From positions 62,001 to 126,000 of the forward strand of contig NZ_JASDCS010000007.1 of NCBI RefSeq assembly GCF_030407815.1: a stretch of DNA of 64,000 nucleotides, given 5' to 3'. Both the position numbers and the translations under genes were made by a program. This document shows positions 20,349 through 28,964 of the stretch, in pieces; positions within the stretch are counted from its first letter, which is position 1; the number at the start of each line of letters is the position of its first letter. The notes beneath the pieces were generated by a model, which was not told where the DNA came from, ran no database searches, and saw nothing but the letters and a program-made list of their open reading frames with translations. Source of the DNA: Psychrobacter sp. APC 3281 (GTDB taxonomy: Bacteria; Pseudomonadota; Gammaproteobacteria; Pseudomonadales; Moraxellaceae).

Positions 20349-21167
20349 TTATTTAGCTGACTTATAGTAGTCAACCATCATCGTACCTAAAGTGCCGTTG
20401 TCATCGATCGTGACGATTCTGACCGTACCTGATTGTGCTGCGGTACTCGACTGCACTTGTCCGGCATTACCTAAGACGACTTGGTTGTTTTTAGCTGCCT
20501 TTGCCTCGTTACCGATAGCGATACTGTTCATGCCACCTGCCATAGATTTATTACCAACAGCGACCGAAGTTGTGCCTTGCGCTGTTGCCGCTTCACCCAC
20601 AGCGGTAGAGCGCATACCGCTTGCATTGGCTAGATGACCAAACGCTTGTGCACGTTCAGCGGTGGCTTTTGACTGCCAGCCGATAGACGTTGAGCCTAGA
20701 CCAGCAGCATTGGCTTCACCGCCTACGGCAGTGGCTGAGTTGAGACCTGCATTGGCTTTATTACCGACAGCAACCGTGTCATTATTGCCACCTGCCATAG
20801 CTGCCTCACCGACAGCGGTAGAGCGTACACCACTTGCATTGGCTAGATGACCAAAAGCTTGCGCACGTTCGGCAGTGGCTTTTGACTGCCAACCGATAGA
20901 GGTTGAGCCTAGACCAGCAGCGTTGGCTTGACCGCCAACCGCAGTAGCTGAGTTTAATCCTGCATTGGCCTGACTACCGATGGCAACGGTATCATTGGTG
21001 CCGCTAGTTGTGGCAGCATTGCCAAGAGTGATGGCGGTGCTGCTAGTTGCGTTTGCAGTCTGATGGTCAGTTCCTGTTGCCATAGCAGTGCAAGAAGCGG
21101 TTGCAGCAATGGCAAAAGTGAGGGCACTAATCTTTAGTACTGATTTCGGTAACAAGTCCATTTTCAT
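20349..21167 (-). CDS. YadA-head-repeat surface protein without membrane anchor
   Basis: This secreted or surface protein is built from trimeric-autotransporter head repeats (YadA/Hep-Hag type: repeated S-x-A-x-G and GLGSTSIGWQSKA-type strands). A signal peptide spans about residues 1-31. TASC around C26 is a poor lipobox, so a lipoprotein is only possible. Residues 58-128 and 129-199 are a near-identical 71-residue tandem repeat. The C-terminus (SGTVRIVTIDDNGTLGT) shows no YadA stalk or beta-barrel anchor, so it cannot be a complete trimeric autotransporter by itself. At 272 residues it may be a free head domain, a truncated adhesin, or a partner of another protein. It ends at a strong terminator. 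Confidence 0.8.
   Translation of the reverse strand: MKMDLLPKSVLKISALTFAIAATASCTAMATGTDHQTANATSSTAITLGNAATTSGTNDTVAIGSQANAGLNSATAVGGQANAAGLGSTSIGWQSKATAERAQAFGHLANASGVRSTAVGEAAMAGGNNDTVAVGNKANAGLNSATAVGGEANAAGLGSTSIGWQSKATAERAQAFGHLANASGMRSTAVGEAATAQGTTSVAVGNKSMAGGMNSIAIGNEAKAAKNNQVVLGNAGQVQSSTAAQSGTVRIVTIDDNGTLGTMMVDYYKSAK
20571..20996. repeat. 213-bp tandem direct repeat (two copies)
   Basis: Two consecutive 213-bp units (20571-20783 and 20784-20996), each encoding 71 residues, are nearly identical at protein level and similar at DNA level. The segments near 20640 and 20853 align at exactly 213 bp. Such repeats allow length change by slippage or recombination. Confidence 0.85.
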
Positions 21168-21533
21168 TCTTCATTCCTTTTTGTTAGCCTTGATGGCTTA
21201 TTAGATAGTTTGGGTAGATGTTGATAGATTATAATCATGGCAACATCAGCGCACTCTGGCACAAACAACTTTATGATAGATAGAGTCCGAAACCTTAATG
21301 TAGCATCAATTTTTAACCATTATTGAAATAATGTTTACTTTATATCTTTGTCGGTTATTTAAGCCGATAAATGGATAATTAAGGTCTAAAAGCACCTTAA
21401 TTATTTGTAAAAGATCGAATACGCCTTAATCTACTAGAGCGGATAGCGTAGTGTATATTCATAATATAGTGCACATATTGCGCTGTGTTTTTGACGTTCC
21501 AAACCATTATTATTCCAAATAAGAAGAGTACCA
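21168..21533. other. Divergent intergenic region
   Basis: 366 AT-rich bases separate two divergently transcribed genes. It must hold both promoters. No distinctive repeat, RNA gene or operator was seen. Confidence 0.45.
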
Positions 21534-22691
21534 ATGCAATATAACTTTGATGAAATAATCGATAGACGCGACACCGGCTCACTCAAGTGGCACTATAACG
21601 ATGACACGATTGCGCTATGGGTGGCGGATATGGATTTTAAGGCTGCCACGCCGATATTAAGCGCGGTTGAGCAAATCATGCAGCATGGCATCTTGGGTTA
21701 TACCAAGCCTACTGATGCCTTATACAACTCGATTATTAACTGGCATGGCAGTCGTTATGACTTGCAGTTAGAAAAGCAAAATATTTTGTTTTCCCCTGGT
21801 GTCGTGCCAAGCCTAGCGCTGATGATGAATGTCTTTACCAAGGTAGGCGAGGCGGTAATGGTCAACGATCCTATCTACACGCCTTTTATGACTAAGGTTG
21901 AGCAAAATGGTCGCAAGCTTGTATTTTCTGCACTGAAAGAAGCCGAGGGTAAGTATCATCTAGACTTGGCCGATATCGAAGCCAAAATCATCGAGCATGA
22001 GGTTAAGCTTTATCTACTGTGCAATCCACATAATCCTGGCGGGCGTGTATGGACGAGGGACGAGCTGGAAGCGCTACTTGCGATTTGTAAAAAGCACAAC
22101 GTGGCGATTGTTAGTGACGAGATTCATCAAGATTTGACCTTGACTGGTCATACGTTTATACCGTTTTTAACACTGGCAAAAGGCTATGAGCACAACGTCG
22201 TCAGCCTGACTTCGATGACCAAAACCTTTAATATCGCAGGTATCAAAGGCTCAATGATATTTGCTAAAGATAAGGCGCTAATCAAAAAAATCGGTCAGCA
22301 GCAGCAGTTAAATGATGAGTATGAGCTGAATTTATTTGCTTATACGGCCATGCGTAGTGCTTACGAGCACGGCGGTGAGTGGTTAGAGCAGGCGCTTAGT
22401 TATATCGAGGCCAATATTGAATTGACGATGCAGTTTTTAAATGAGCATTTGCCTGATATTAAAATCATGCGCCCAGAAGCATCGTACCTAATTTGGCTAG
22501 ATTGCTCAGCATATAGTCAAGACGATCAGACGCTGTATGGTGCGCTTAGAGCTGCTAAAGTTGAGCTAAACGCTGGCATTAAATATGGTGAGGAAGGACA
22601 TTTAAAAATGCGTTTAAATGTGGCTTGTCCTAAAGCAATATTGATAGAAGGGTTGAATCGCATTTATGCAGCGTTGGGTGATATTACGTAG
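21534..22691 (+). CDS. MalY/PatB-family PLP-dependent C-S lyase (aminotransferase fold)
   Basis: This fold-type I PLP enzyme is of the MalY/PatB group (cystathionine beta-lyase activity in characterised members). YNFDEIIDRRDTGSLKW at the N-terminus and ALWVADMDF (27-35) are typical of this group. SLTSMTKTFNIAG carries the predicted PLP lysine K230, and NPHNPGGR (164-171) and SDEIHQDL are the expected cofactor-site motifs. The 385 residues are family length. AAGAAGAG precedes the ATG at 21534. The physiological substrate (cystathionine or another S-conjugate) is not decided by sequence. Confidence 0.9.
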   Translation: MQYNFDEIIDRRDTGSLKWHYNDDTIALWVADMDFKAATPILSAVEQIMQHGILGYTKPTDALYNSIINWHGSRYDLQLEKQNILFSPGVVPSLALMMNVFTKVGEAVMVNDPIYTPFMTKVEQNGRKLVFSALKEAEGKYHLDLADIEAKIIEHEVKLYLLCNPHNPGGRVWTRDELEALLAICKKHNVAIVSDEIHQDLTLTGHTFIPFLTLAKGYEHNVVSLTSMTKTFNIAGIKGSMIFAKDKALIKKIGQQQQLNDEYELNLFAYTAMRSAYEHGGEWLEQALSYIEANIELTMQFLNEHLPDIKIMRPEASYLIWLDCSAYSQDDQTLYGALRAAKVELNAGIKYGEEGHLKMRLNVACPKAILIEGLNRIYAALGDIT

Positions 22692-22912
22692 TAAACCTAG
22701 TAAATGGCTGATGAATAGAGAGGAAGATAGTTTGCTCATAATTGGGTTTACTGTCTACTCTTTGCTTATTTTTGTCATTACTTAGAGAGTAATTATTCAA
22801 ATTGAGGGTATGCGCGAATAATAATCGCGAATAATTCATCATCTAATAGCCAATAGAGTGCGTAAACTTGTTAAAATAGGGCACCAATTTATCTATTGAT
22901 GGATATCGATTT

Positions 22913-24523
22913 ATGACCACTGCTGCTGCCACTCCTGCAATCAAAGAAGATCGCATCTTAATCCTCGATTTTGGCTCGCAATATAGCCAGTTAATCGCCC
23001 GCCGTGTGCGCGATTCTGGGGTGTTTTGTGAGATGTTCCCTTATGATATCGACACTCAGCGCATCATCGATTTTGGCGCAAAAGGCGTCATCTTGTCAGG
23101 TGGCCCTGAGAGCGTCCATGCAGATAACAGCCCGCGTATCAATGACGCGGTGTTTGACCTAGGCGTGCCTGTATTGGGTATTTGCTACGGTATGCAAGCG
23201 ATGGCAGATCGTTTTGGCGGGCAGGTTCATGCCAGTGATATTCATGAGTTTGGTGCGGCGACCATCGAAGTAAATGGTCACTCGCAGCTGACTGACGGTA
23301 TCGAAGACAGCAAGACTGACGGCGCGGCTGCCAAGCTAAACGTTTGGATGAGTCATGGTGACAAGGTCATCGAAGCGCCTGAAGGCTTTGACATCGTTGC
23401 TAGTACGCCAAGCTGCCCGATTGCGATTATGGCTAATGATGACAAGCAATACTACGGTCTACAGTTCCATCCAGAAGTGACGCATACTCTACAAGGTCAA
23501 GCGCTGCTTGGCCGTTTCGTTCATCAAATCTGTGAGTGTGCAGGTGAGTGGACGCCAGACAATATCGCTGATATGCGTATCGCACAGCTAAAAGAGCAAA
23601 TCGGTGACAAGCAAGTATTGCTAGGTCTATCGGGCGGTGTTGATAGTTCAGTCGTTGCCGCGCTATTGCACAAAGCAATCGGCGATCAGCTGACTTGTGT
23701 GTTCGTTGATAACGGTCTATTGCGTCTGCATGAAGGCGACCAAGTCATGCAAATCTTCGCAGAAAACATGGGTGTAAAAGTCATCCGTGTTGATGCAGAA
23801 GATTTGTTCTTAGATGCGCTAGCAGGCGAGTCTGATCCAGAGAAAAAACGTAAAATCATCGGCAAGACGTTCATTGACGTATTCGCTGATAGCGCGCGTC
23901 AAGTGAGCGAGCAGAGCGATGGTAAAGTTGTTGAATTCTTAGCACAGGGTACGATTTACCCAGACGTGATCGAATCTGCTAAGTCGCATCAAGGCAAAGC
24001 ACACGTCATTAAGAGCCATCATAACGTAGGCGGTTTGCCAGATGATTTGGCATTTAAGCTGATTGAGCCGTTACGTGATTTGTTCAAAGACGAAGTACGT
24101 AAGCTTGGTATTACGCTAGGGTTGCCAGCCAAAATGATCTATCGTCATCCGTTCCCAGGTCCAGGTTTGGGCGTGCGTATCCTTGGCGAAGTCAAAAAGG
24201 AATATGCGGATATTCTGCGTTTGGCTGATGCGATCTTTATGCAAGAGCTTGAGCGTTCAGGCTGGTATGACAAGACGGCACAAGCATTTGCCGTATTCCA
24301 ACCAATAAAATCTGTCGGTGTGGTCGGCGATGGTCGCCGATATGCATGGGTAATCGCGCTACGTGCGGTTGAAACCGTAGACTTTATGACGGCTCGCTTT
24401 GCGCATCTGCCGTATGATTTGATCGAGACGGTATCGAACCGCATTATGAATGAAATCGCTGAAGTATCTCGTGTGACCTATGATGTGTCGAGCAAGCCAC
24501 CAGCTACGATTGAGTGGGAGTAA
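22913..24523 (+). CDS. guaA: GMP synthase (glutamine-hydrolysing)
   Basis: GuaA converts XMP to GMP using glutamine and ATP. The class I amidotransferase domain has the nucleophile in GICYGMQ (C91) and the His/Glu pair in [10 protein letters not shown]. The ATP pyrophosphatase domain has SGGVDSS (240-246), and the dimerisation domain ends with the conserved PPATIEWE. The 536 residues are slightly longer than the 525 of E. coli. guaB is not adjacent. The ribosome-binding site is weak. Confidence 0.98.
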   Translation: MTTAAATPAIKEDRILILDFGSQYSQLIARRVRDSGVFCEMFPYDIDTQRIIDFGAKGVILSGGPESVHADNSPRINDAVFDLGVPVLGICYGMQAMADRFGGQVHASDIHEFGAATIEVNGHSQLTDGIEDSKTDGAAAKLNVWMSHGDKVIEAPEGFDIVASTPSCPIAIMANDDKQYYGLQFHPEVTHTLQGQALLGRFVHQICECAGEWTPDNIADMRIAQLKEQIGDKQVLLGLSGGVDSSVVAALLHKAIGDQLTCVFVDNGLLRLHEGDQVMQIFAENMGVKVIRVDAEDLFLDALAGESDPEKKRKIIGKTFIDVFADSARQVSEQSDGKVVEFLAQGTIYPDVIESAKSHQGKAHVIKSHHNVGGLPDDLAFKLIEPLRDLFKDEVRKLGITLGLPAKMIYRHPFPGPGLGVRILGEVKKEYADILRLADAIFMQELERSGWYDKTAQAFAVFQPIKSVGVVGDGRRYAWVIALRAVETVDFMTARFAHLPYDLIETVSNRIMNEIAEVSRVTYDVSSKPPATIEWE

Positions 24524-24683
24524 TTCGTTTACGTATTCTAAACGGTAACGGCGTTAACCTCGCTAGATATACAAACACGTATTATCTGCGCTCGGTTGCC
24601 TTGTTACCATCTTAGACTACGTAAACTTATCTAAACAGCTTTTCAACTCAGATTTTTTGAATTGATATAGAGCTTGTCATCAA

Positions 24684-24718
24684 TAAAAAAACACTCAACT
24701 TGGTTGGGTGTTTTTTTT
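24684..24718. terminator. Intrinsic terminator downstream of guaA
   Basis: The stem ACACTCAAC / GTTGGGTGT (one G-T wobble, TTG loop) is flanked by A's on the left and eight T's on the right. Confidence 0.88.
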
Positions 24719-24792
24719 GGTTTGAATGCAAAATTTCCATAGTTTTTTAGATAAGCTAGAATGATGAGATATAACCTAACAGAGAGTTGAAA

Positions 24793-25785
24793 ATGGACTT
24801 GCGTGATGTAACTAAAAATCAGCATTTTTTACCTCAAGTAGAGCAAAGGCTTAATGCAATTAATCCTCAAGCTAAAAGTAAAAATCAAAAGATTTACTCG
24901 TTTAGCATAAAAAATCGTGATTCATGCACTGTCAGCATAGACTCAGAAATAGGTGTTAGTATTTGCAAAAATCTAAGCTTGAATGATTTATTTAGCTTTG
25001 ATGTATTAGGAAAAGAAGCTAGTAAGTACAATTTCGAAAAACTATTCCATTCCTATGAAGTAATAATACAGGCTAATACTGAAAGCTTACTATCTAAAAT
25101 ACATTCACCTAAAACTGATGTTAAATTAGAAATTTTTAACATCTTCAGGTCTAAATTTCTAAATTTTATTAGAAATCCTTATTCTATAAAAAAGATTTTA
25201 AACACCTTCTCTGAGCTTAAGGGTGTGATTCCAACCGATCCTATACATCTTGCAAACTTCAATCACGTGCTCAATGGAAACAAGCCACAGCAGGATTATT
25301 TATGCGAACAGCTAGGTATAACAAAAAATGATTATGAATACTGGCTTGCGACTATCTTCTTTCTATTAAACTCTATGGGAACAGATCAACCAAACTTTCT
25401 AGATCGACTTATAAAGAGGATTTATGAGAACCCGAACCGCTTAGTTCGAGTATGTGTATATACCTATGATGATGAAAACTGCCTTCTTTCTGACCGTGGA
25501 TATAATACATATGTAGGAGAAGGTGGTGAAATGGTGTGGGAGTTTAATTTATGTTCTTATGCATTTATAAGATATATTTTTGAGGATTTAAATGCTTATA
25601 TACCAGATTTTATAACAAAAGAAACTATAGAATTTTTCAAATCGATGCCTAAATCTATTAGTGTTGAGAGCAGGCACAACGACCTAGCTGTACTAGAAAT
25701 TTATAATAAACATACAGTGTTTCTCTGTCATGAACACGTATTTGGTGCAAGCAAAGCATACAAAGGTGTGAATGTGTCTTTATAA
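24793..25785 (+). CDS. DUF4238-like protein of unknown function
   Basis: I do not recognise a function. The 330-residue protein begins DVTKNQHFLPQVEQRLNA, followed by a predicted beta-strand segment (KIYSFSIKNRDSCTVSI) and an acidic helix region. This HFxPQ-then-strand layout recalls DUF4238, but the match is by pattern only. No signal peptide or membrane segment is seen. The frame also allows TTG at 24787, but the ATG at 24793 is better spaced from AGAGAG. DNA is markedly AT-rich (17 of 60 bases G/C at 25021-25080). It stands alone between terminators at 24684 and 25801, like a single-gene accessory insertion. Confidence 0.75.
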   Translation: MDLRDVTKNQHFLPQVEQRLNAINPQAKSKNQKIYSFSIKNRDSCTVSIDSEIGVSICKNLSLNDLFSFDVLGKEASKYNFEKLFHSYEVIIQANTESLLSKIHSPKTDVKLEIFNIFRSKFLNFIRNPYSIKKILNTFSELKGVIPTDPIHLANFNHVLNGNKPQQDYLCEQLGITKNDYEYWLATIFFLLNSMGTDQPNFLDRLIKRIYENPNRLVRVCVYTYDDENCLLSDRGYNTYVGEGGEMVWEFNLCSYAFIRYIFEDLNAYIPDFITKETIEFFKSMPKSISVESRHNDLAVLEIYNKHTVFLCHEHVFGASKAYKGVNVSL

Positions 25786-25800
25786 GTTGTTCAGACCTGA

Positions 25801-25837
25801 AAAAAGGCAGCACCTCAACGGAGATGCTGCCTTTTTA
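25801..25837. terminator. Bidirectional intrinsic terminator
   Basis: The stem AAAAAGGCAGCA / TGCTGCCTTTTT (loop of about 12 nt) lies between the DUF4238-like gene and a convergent reductase gene. Confidence 0.92.
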
Positions 25838-25864
25838 TAATGTTCAACTGCTAAGCTAAACATC

Positions 25865-26869
25865 CTATCCTTTCACATTCACTACATAACGGCCAACCAC
25901 TTTGCTCGACATAAAACGATCTAAATATTCTGGTGTTTGCTCTAACGTAATCTCTTCGCCATAGCTCTCAAGATTAGGCAGTTTCATATCAGTGGCAACA
26001 CGCTTCCAAATGGCTTCTTTGTCAGCCAGTGGAATATAGACCGAGTCGATACCCAATAGCGACACCGCGCGGGTGATAAACGGCATGACCGTCATCGAAA
26101 ACTCAGCACCACCCGCTAGACCACAGCTCGTCACCGCGCCGCCTGCTTTGGTTTGTTTGAGCAAGTTAGATAGGTAGTCGCCGCCGATGGTATCAATGGC
26201 GTTTGCCCATAGCTCACGGCCGACAGGCTTATTACCGATTTCATTGATGGTATCGCGATGACGTACTTCGCTCGCGCCAAGCTCTTTTAGATGCTCGCTT
26301 TGCTCTGGCTTACCTGAGAATGCAATCACGTCATAGCCGAGCTGCTTTAAGATAGCGATACTGATTGTACCGACGCCACCTGTTGCGCCAGTCACAGCAA
26401 CTGGGCCATCACTGGGTTTTGCGCCCATTTTTTCTAGCTTTTGCACACTTAGCGCTGCGGTTAAGCCGCCAGTACCATAGGTCATTGCTTCTTTTAGGGT
26501 GAGCGTTTCTGGACAAGCCAGTGCCCAATCTGCTGGGATTGATATCATTTGACCCAGACCACCATCCGTATCCATACCGAGATCATAGCCGAATACCAAT
26601 ACTTCTTGCCCTACAGTAAACGTGCCTGATTTGTCACTGACGACGACGCCAGCTGCATCGATACCAGGGGTATGTGGGTACTGTTTGGTGATTCTTTTAT
26701 TACCAGTGGCCGACATCGCATCTTTAAAGTTTAACGACGAATAATGTACTTCGATGAGCAAGTCATTTTCTGGTAAGTCACTAACTTTGCGCTCTTGAAT
26801 GCTTTTTTTGAATTCACCATCGCTGGTTTCTTCAACGACTAATGCTTTGAATATTGTATCGTTTGACAT
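25865..26869 (-). CDS. YhdH/AcuI-type quinone oxidoreductase (acryloyl-CoA reductase family)
   Basis: This medium-chain reductase of the zinc-lacking YhdH/YhfP group includes AcuI, which reduces acryloyl-CoA with NADPH. The N-terminal GroES-like domain holds YSSLNFKDAMSATGN and TPGIDAAGVV. The Rossmann fold carries TGATGGVGTI (about 159-168). No catalytic-zinc ligand set is present. Length is 334 residues, and AAGGA precedes the ATG at 26869. A second, more distant reductase lies upstream on the same strand, about 185 bases away, possibly in one transcription unit. The acryloyl-CoA substrate is an inference from family. Confidence 0.88.
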   Translation of the reverse strand: MSNDTIFKALVVEETSDGEFKKSIQERKVSDLPENDLLIEVHYSSLNFKDAMSATGNKRITKQYPHTPGIDAAGVVVSDKSGTFTVGQEVLVFGYDLGMDTDGGLGQMISIPADWALACPETLTLKEAMTYGTGGLTAALSVQKLEKMGAKPSDGPVAVTGATGGVGTISIAILKQLGYDVIAFSGKPEQSEHLKELGASEVRHRDTINEIGNKPVGRELWANAIDTIGGDYLSNLLKQTKAGGAVTSCGLAGGAEFSMTVMPFITRAVSLLGIDSVYIPLADKEAIWKRVATDMKLPNLESYGEEITLEQTPEYLDRFMSSKVVGRYVVNVKG

Positions 26870-27053
26870 GGTTATATCCTTATTAAATCTTACTATTTGC
26901 GCTGATTGGCTTGGCGATAGATATGATTACTGCTACAGCAGAATGGTTAAAAAAGCCCACCGTATCTTATCGCTAATACACAGGGGCTTTCTTATATTTG
27001 CTAATACCGCTGGTTTTTGCCCTTATTACGAAATTAGGAGGCGAGTGTAGAAA

Positions 27054-28031
27054 TTAAGGTTTTAAAAGCACTTTGCCTTTTTTACTAGATTGTACTTTTC
27101 CAGAGACCGCTGTTGCGATATCGTCCAAGCTATAAACAGCTTCAATCGGTAGCTTCAAATCGCCATTCGACGCGCGTTCTAGCAATTCAGTGATCAGGCG
27201 TTGTTTGTTGTCTAGATCCATTTCTTGGCTGGTTTTGCTACCCCAGAATCCTTTTACCGTGGCTTGCTTAAAGATCAAGCTGCCAGCGTCCAGTGCCATT
27301 GGCTTGCCTGACATGATACCGAATGAGACCAGCGTTCCTTTGCTACCCAGTAGTGATAGTAGCTCATTGCTCGACTCACCACCGACTGAATCAACGGCTG
27401 CTGTGATCTTGTCATCGCCGATGATGGCGCGAACTTGGTCTTTCCAGTCGTCATCAGCAGTGACGACATTGTTTTTGATACCGAGTGAGGTCAGCTCTTC
27501 TATCGCATCTTTGCTACGGACTAGGTTAATCGTATTCACACCGCGTGCTGCTGCGAGCATAGCAAGGGTTTTACCGACAGCGCCGTTTGCCGCATTGTGG
27601 ATAACCCATTGACCGCTATTCACTTCTAAGAATTCTAATAGCATTAGGGCAGACAGCGGCATAGCAATCAGTTGGGCAGCCAACTCGTCTTCGATACTAT
27701 CAGGCATGTTAAATACCATACTGGCAGGGGCGACAAAATACTCTGCCCACGTCTCATGCACACTGGCACACGCCACACGCTGGCCAACACTGAACTCTGT
27801 CACGTTATCGCCTACCGCATCGATAATGCCTAGCGCTTCACTACCACCGATGGCTGGCATCTCAGGCTTATAGCCATATTGTCCACTCACTGTCAGCATG
27901 TCATGGTTGTGGATAGGGGAGAGAATGGTTTTGATACGGACTTCGTTGGCAGCAGGCTGCGGCATAGGACTGTCGCCCACGCTCAACACGTCAGAAGGTT
28001 TGCCAAAGCTGTTATGAATAGCACTACGCAT
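27054..28031 (-). CDS. Medium-chain zinc-free reductase (ETR-like, NAD(P)H-dependent)
   Basis: This 325-residue medium-chain dehydrogenase/reductase resembles 2-enoyl thioester reductases. MRSAIHNSFGKPSDVL opens the GroES-like domain, IGGSEALGIIDAVG is the expected loop, and NAANGAVGKTLAML is the nucleotide-binding turn. Zinc ligands are absent. A good AAAGGAA site precedes the ATG at 28031. It is probably co-transcribed with the YhdH-like gene. The natural substrate is unknown. A perfect DnaA box motif (27596-27604) occurs in the coding sequence, probably by chance. Confidence 0.85.
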   Translation of the reverse strand: MRSAIHNSFGKPSDVLSVGDSPMPQPAANEVRIKTILSPIHNHDMLTVSGQYGYKPEMPAIGGSEALGIIDAVGDNVTEFSVGQRVACASVHETWAEYFVAPASMVFNMPDSIEDELAAQLIAMPLSALMLLEFLEVNSGQWVIHNAANGAVGKTLAMLAAARGVNTINLVRSKDAIEELTSLGIKNNVVTADDDWKDQVRAIIGDDKITAAVDSVGGESSNELLSLLGSKGTLVSFGIMSGKPMALDAGSLIFKQATVKGFWGSKTSQEMDLDNKQRLITELLERASNGDLKLPIEAVYSLDDIATAVSGKVQSSKKGKVLLKP

Positions 28032-28070
28032 GATGATTTCCTTTATATATTTATGATTTAATTTATGTAT

Positions 28071-28139
28071 AAGTGTATGAATAACCGACTATAAATATCA
28101 TGTTTAAGTGTATGAATAACCGACTATAAATATCATGTT
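28071..28139. repeat. Tandem 34-bp duplication (35-bp period)
   Basis: The sequence beginning AAGTGTATGAATAACCGACT occurs twice, at 28071-28104 and 28106-28139, identical over 34 bp. It lies just upstream of the ETR-like reductase gene. No function is evident. Confidence 0.9.
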
Positions 28140-28507
28140 ATTGAGATCACTCATCGATGTATTTTTTCTTCTAGTAGAAACGATACCATGATAATGATGC
28201 TTAGAGGTTATCGACTAACAAAGACACTATACTTAAAAATAGACTGGTCGTCTAGGAGTCGGATACATTTGCGCTAACGGGATTTTGTTATAGAAAGCTT
28301 GGCTTACATCAGTCATATTCTTCGTGTTACCGCTCACACTGATGTAGAGCTGTTCATGTTATTTAATTTATGGGATTAAGCAGGATTCTCTAATAATTTT
28401 TCTTTTTAGTTTCTCTTTAAAAAGAAAAATGATTGGTGACATGATTCAATGAATTACAGCGAATACCTTAATTAATTACAGTGTTACTCAAGGTCGCACT
28501 AGAACGT

Positions 28508-28533
28508 ATCATATGAATGGTCCTCCATATGAT
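28508..28533. promoter_or_regulatory. Inverted repeat, possible operator
   Basis: ATCATATG and CATATGAT are separated by 10 bp (AATGGTCCTC). The layout fits a dimeric regulator site or a small hairpin. It lies 430 bp before oppA. Confidence 0.4.
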
Positions 28534-28799
28534 TATCTAAATTATCAAATATCTTAAGCTTAATAATAGAATACTATTCCAAGTATTAGTTCGTAAGCAC
28601 TATAAAATGTCAAACATATGTCAGATACAATTTATAACATAAGAGTAGCATTTTGACGAGTGATGGGTTTCTTATAAAAAAATCGGTTAAATCTTTGTAG
28701 AATTCCGTAAATTATTATGTTTTTTGTTCGTTTTTACTCACTAATAATATATGCAAATGTTTGACTAAACTCATATTTTTTCTATGAACTGAAAAATTG

Positions 28800-28828
28800 T
28801 TGACATTAATAATTTTTTTTACTATTAA
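28800..28828 (+). promoter_or_regulatory. Predicted oppA promoter
   Basis: TTGACA (28800-28805) and TATTAA (28823-28828) are separated by 17 bp of mostly T-rich sequence. It would give a leader of about 130 nt before the oppA ATG. Confidence 0.6.
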
Positions 28829-28964
28829 TATTACCAATAGTTTTCTAAAGTTCGTCATGACAGATCACACCTCTCAATGACGTCAATAATGGATATGAAA
28901 ACGATAAATATCAAACTTAAATGGACTTATTAACAGATTATCAATCTGCCCGCTAGGACGCTAT

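Larger units (their letters stand above)
28032..28964. other. Long gene-free region upstream of oppA
   Basis: This 930-base AT-rich stretch lies between divergent genes. It contains a tandem 34-bp duplication at 28071-28139, an inverted repeat at 28508-28533 and a good sigma-70-like promoter at 28800-28828, described separately. No ORF, tRNA or recognised RNA was found. It is the longest gene-free region in the window, large enough for a small RNA or a long oppA leader. Confidence 0.6.

Noticed and set aside
27596..27604. Perfect DnaA box in the ETR-like reductase gene
   Set aside because: It is a single nonamer far from the cluster, and one chance occurrence in 64 kb is expected.
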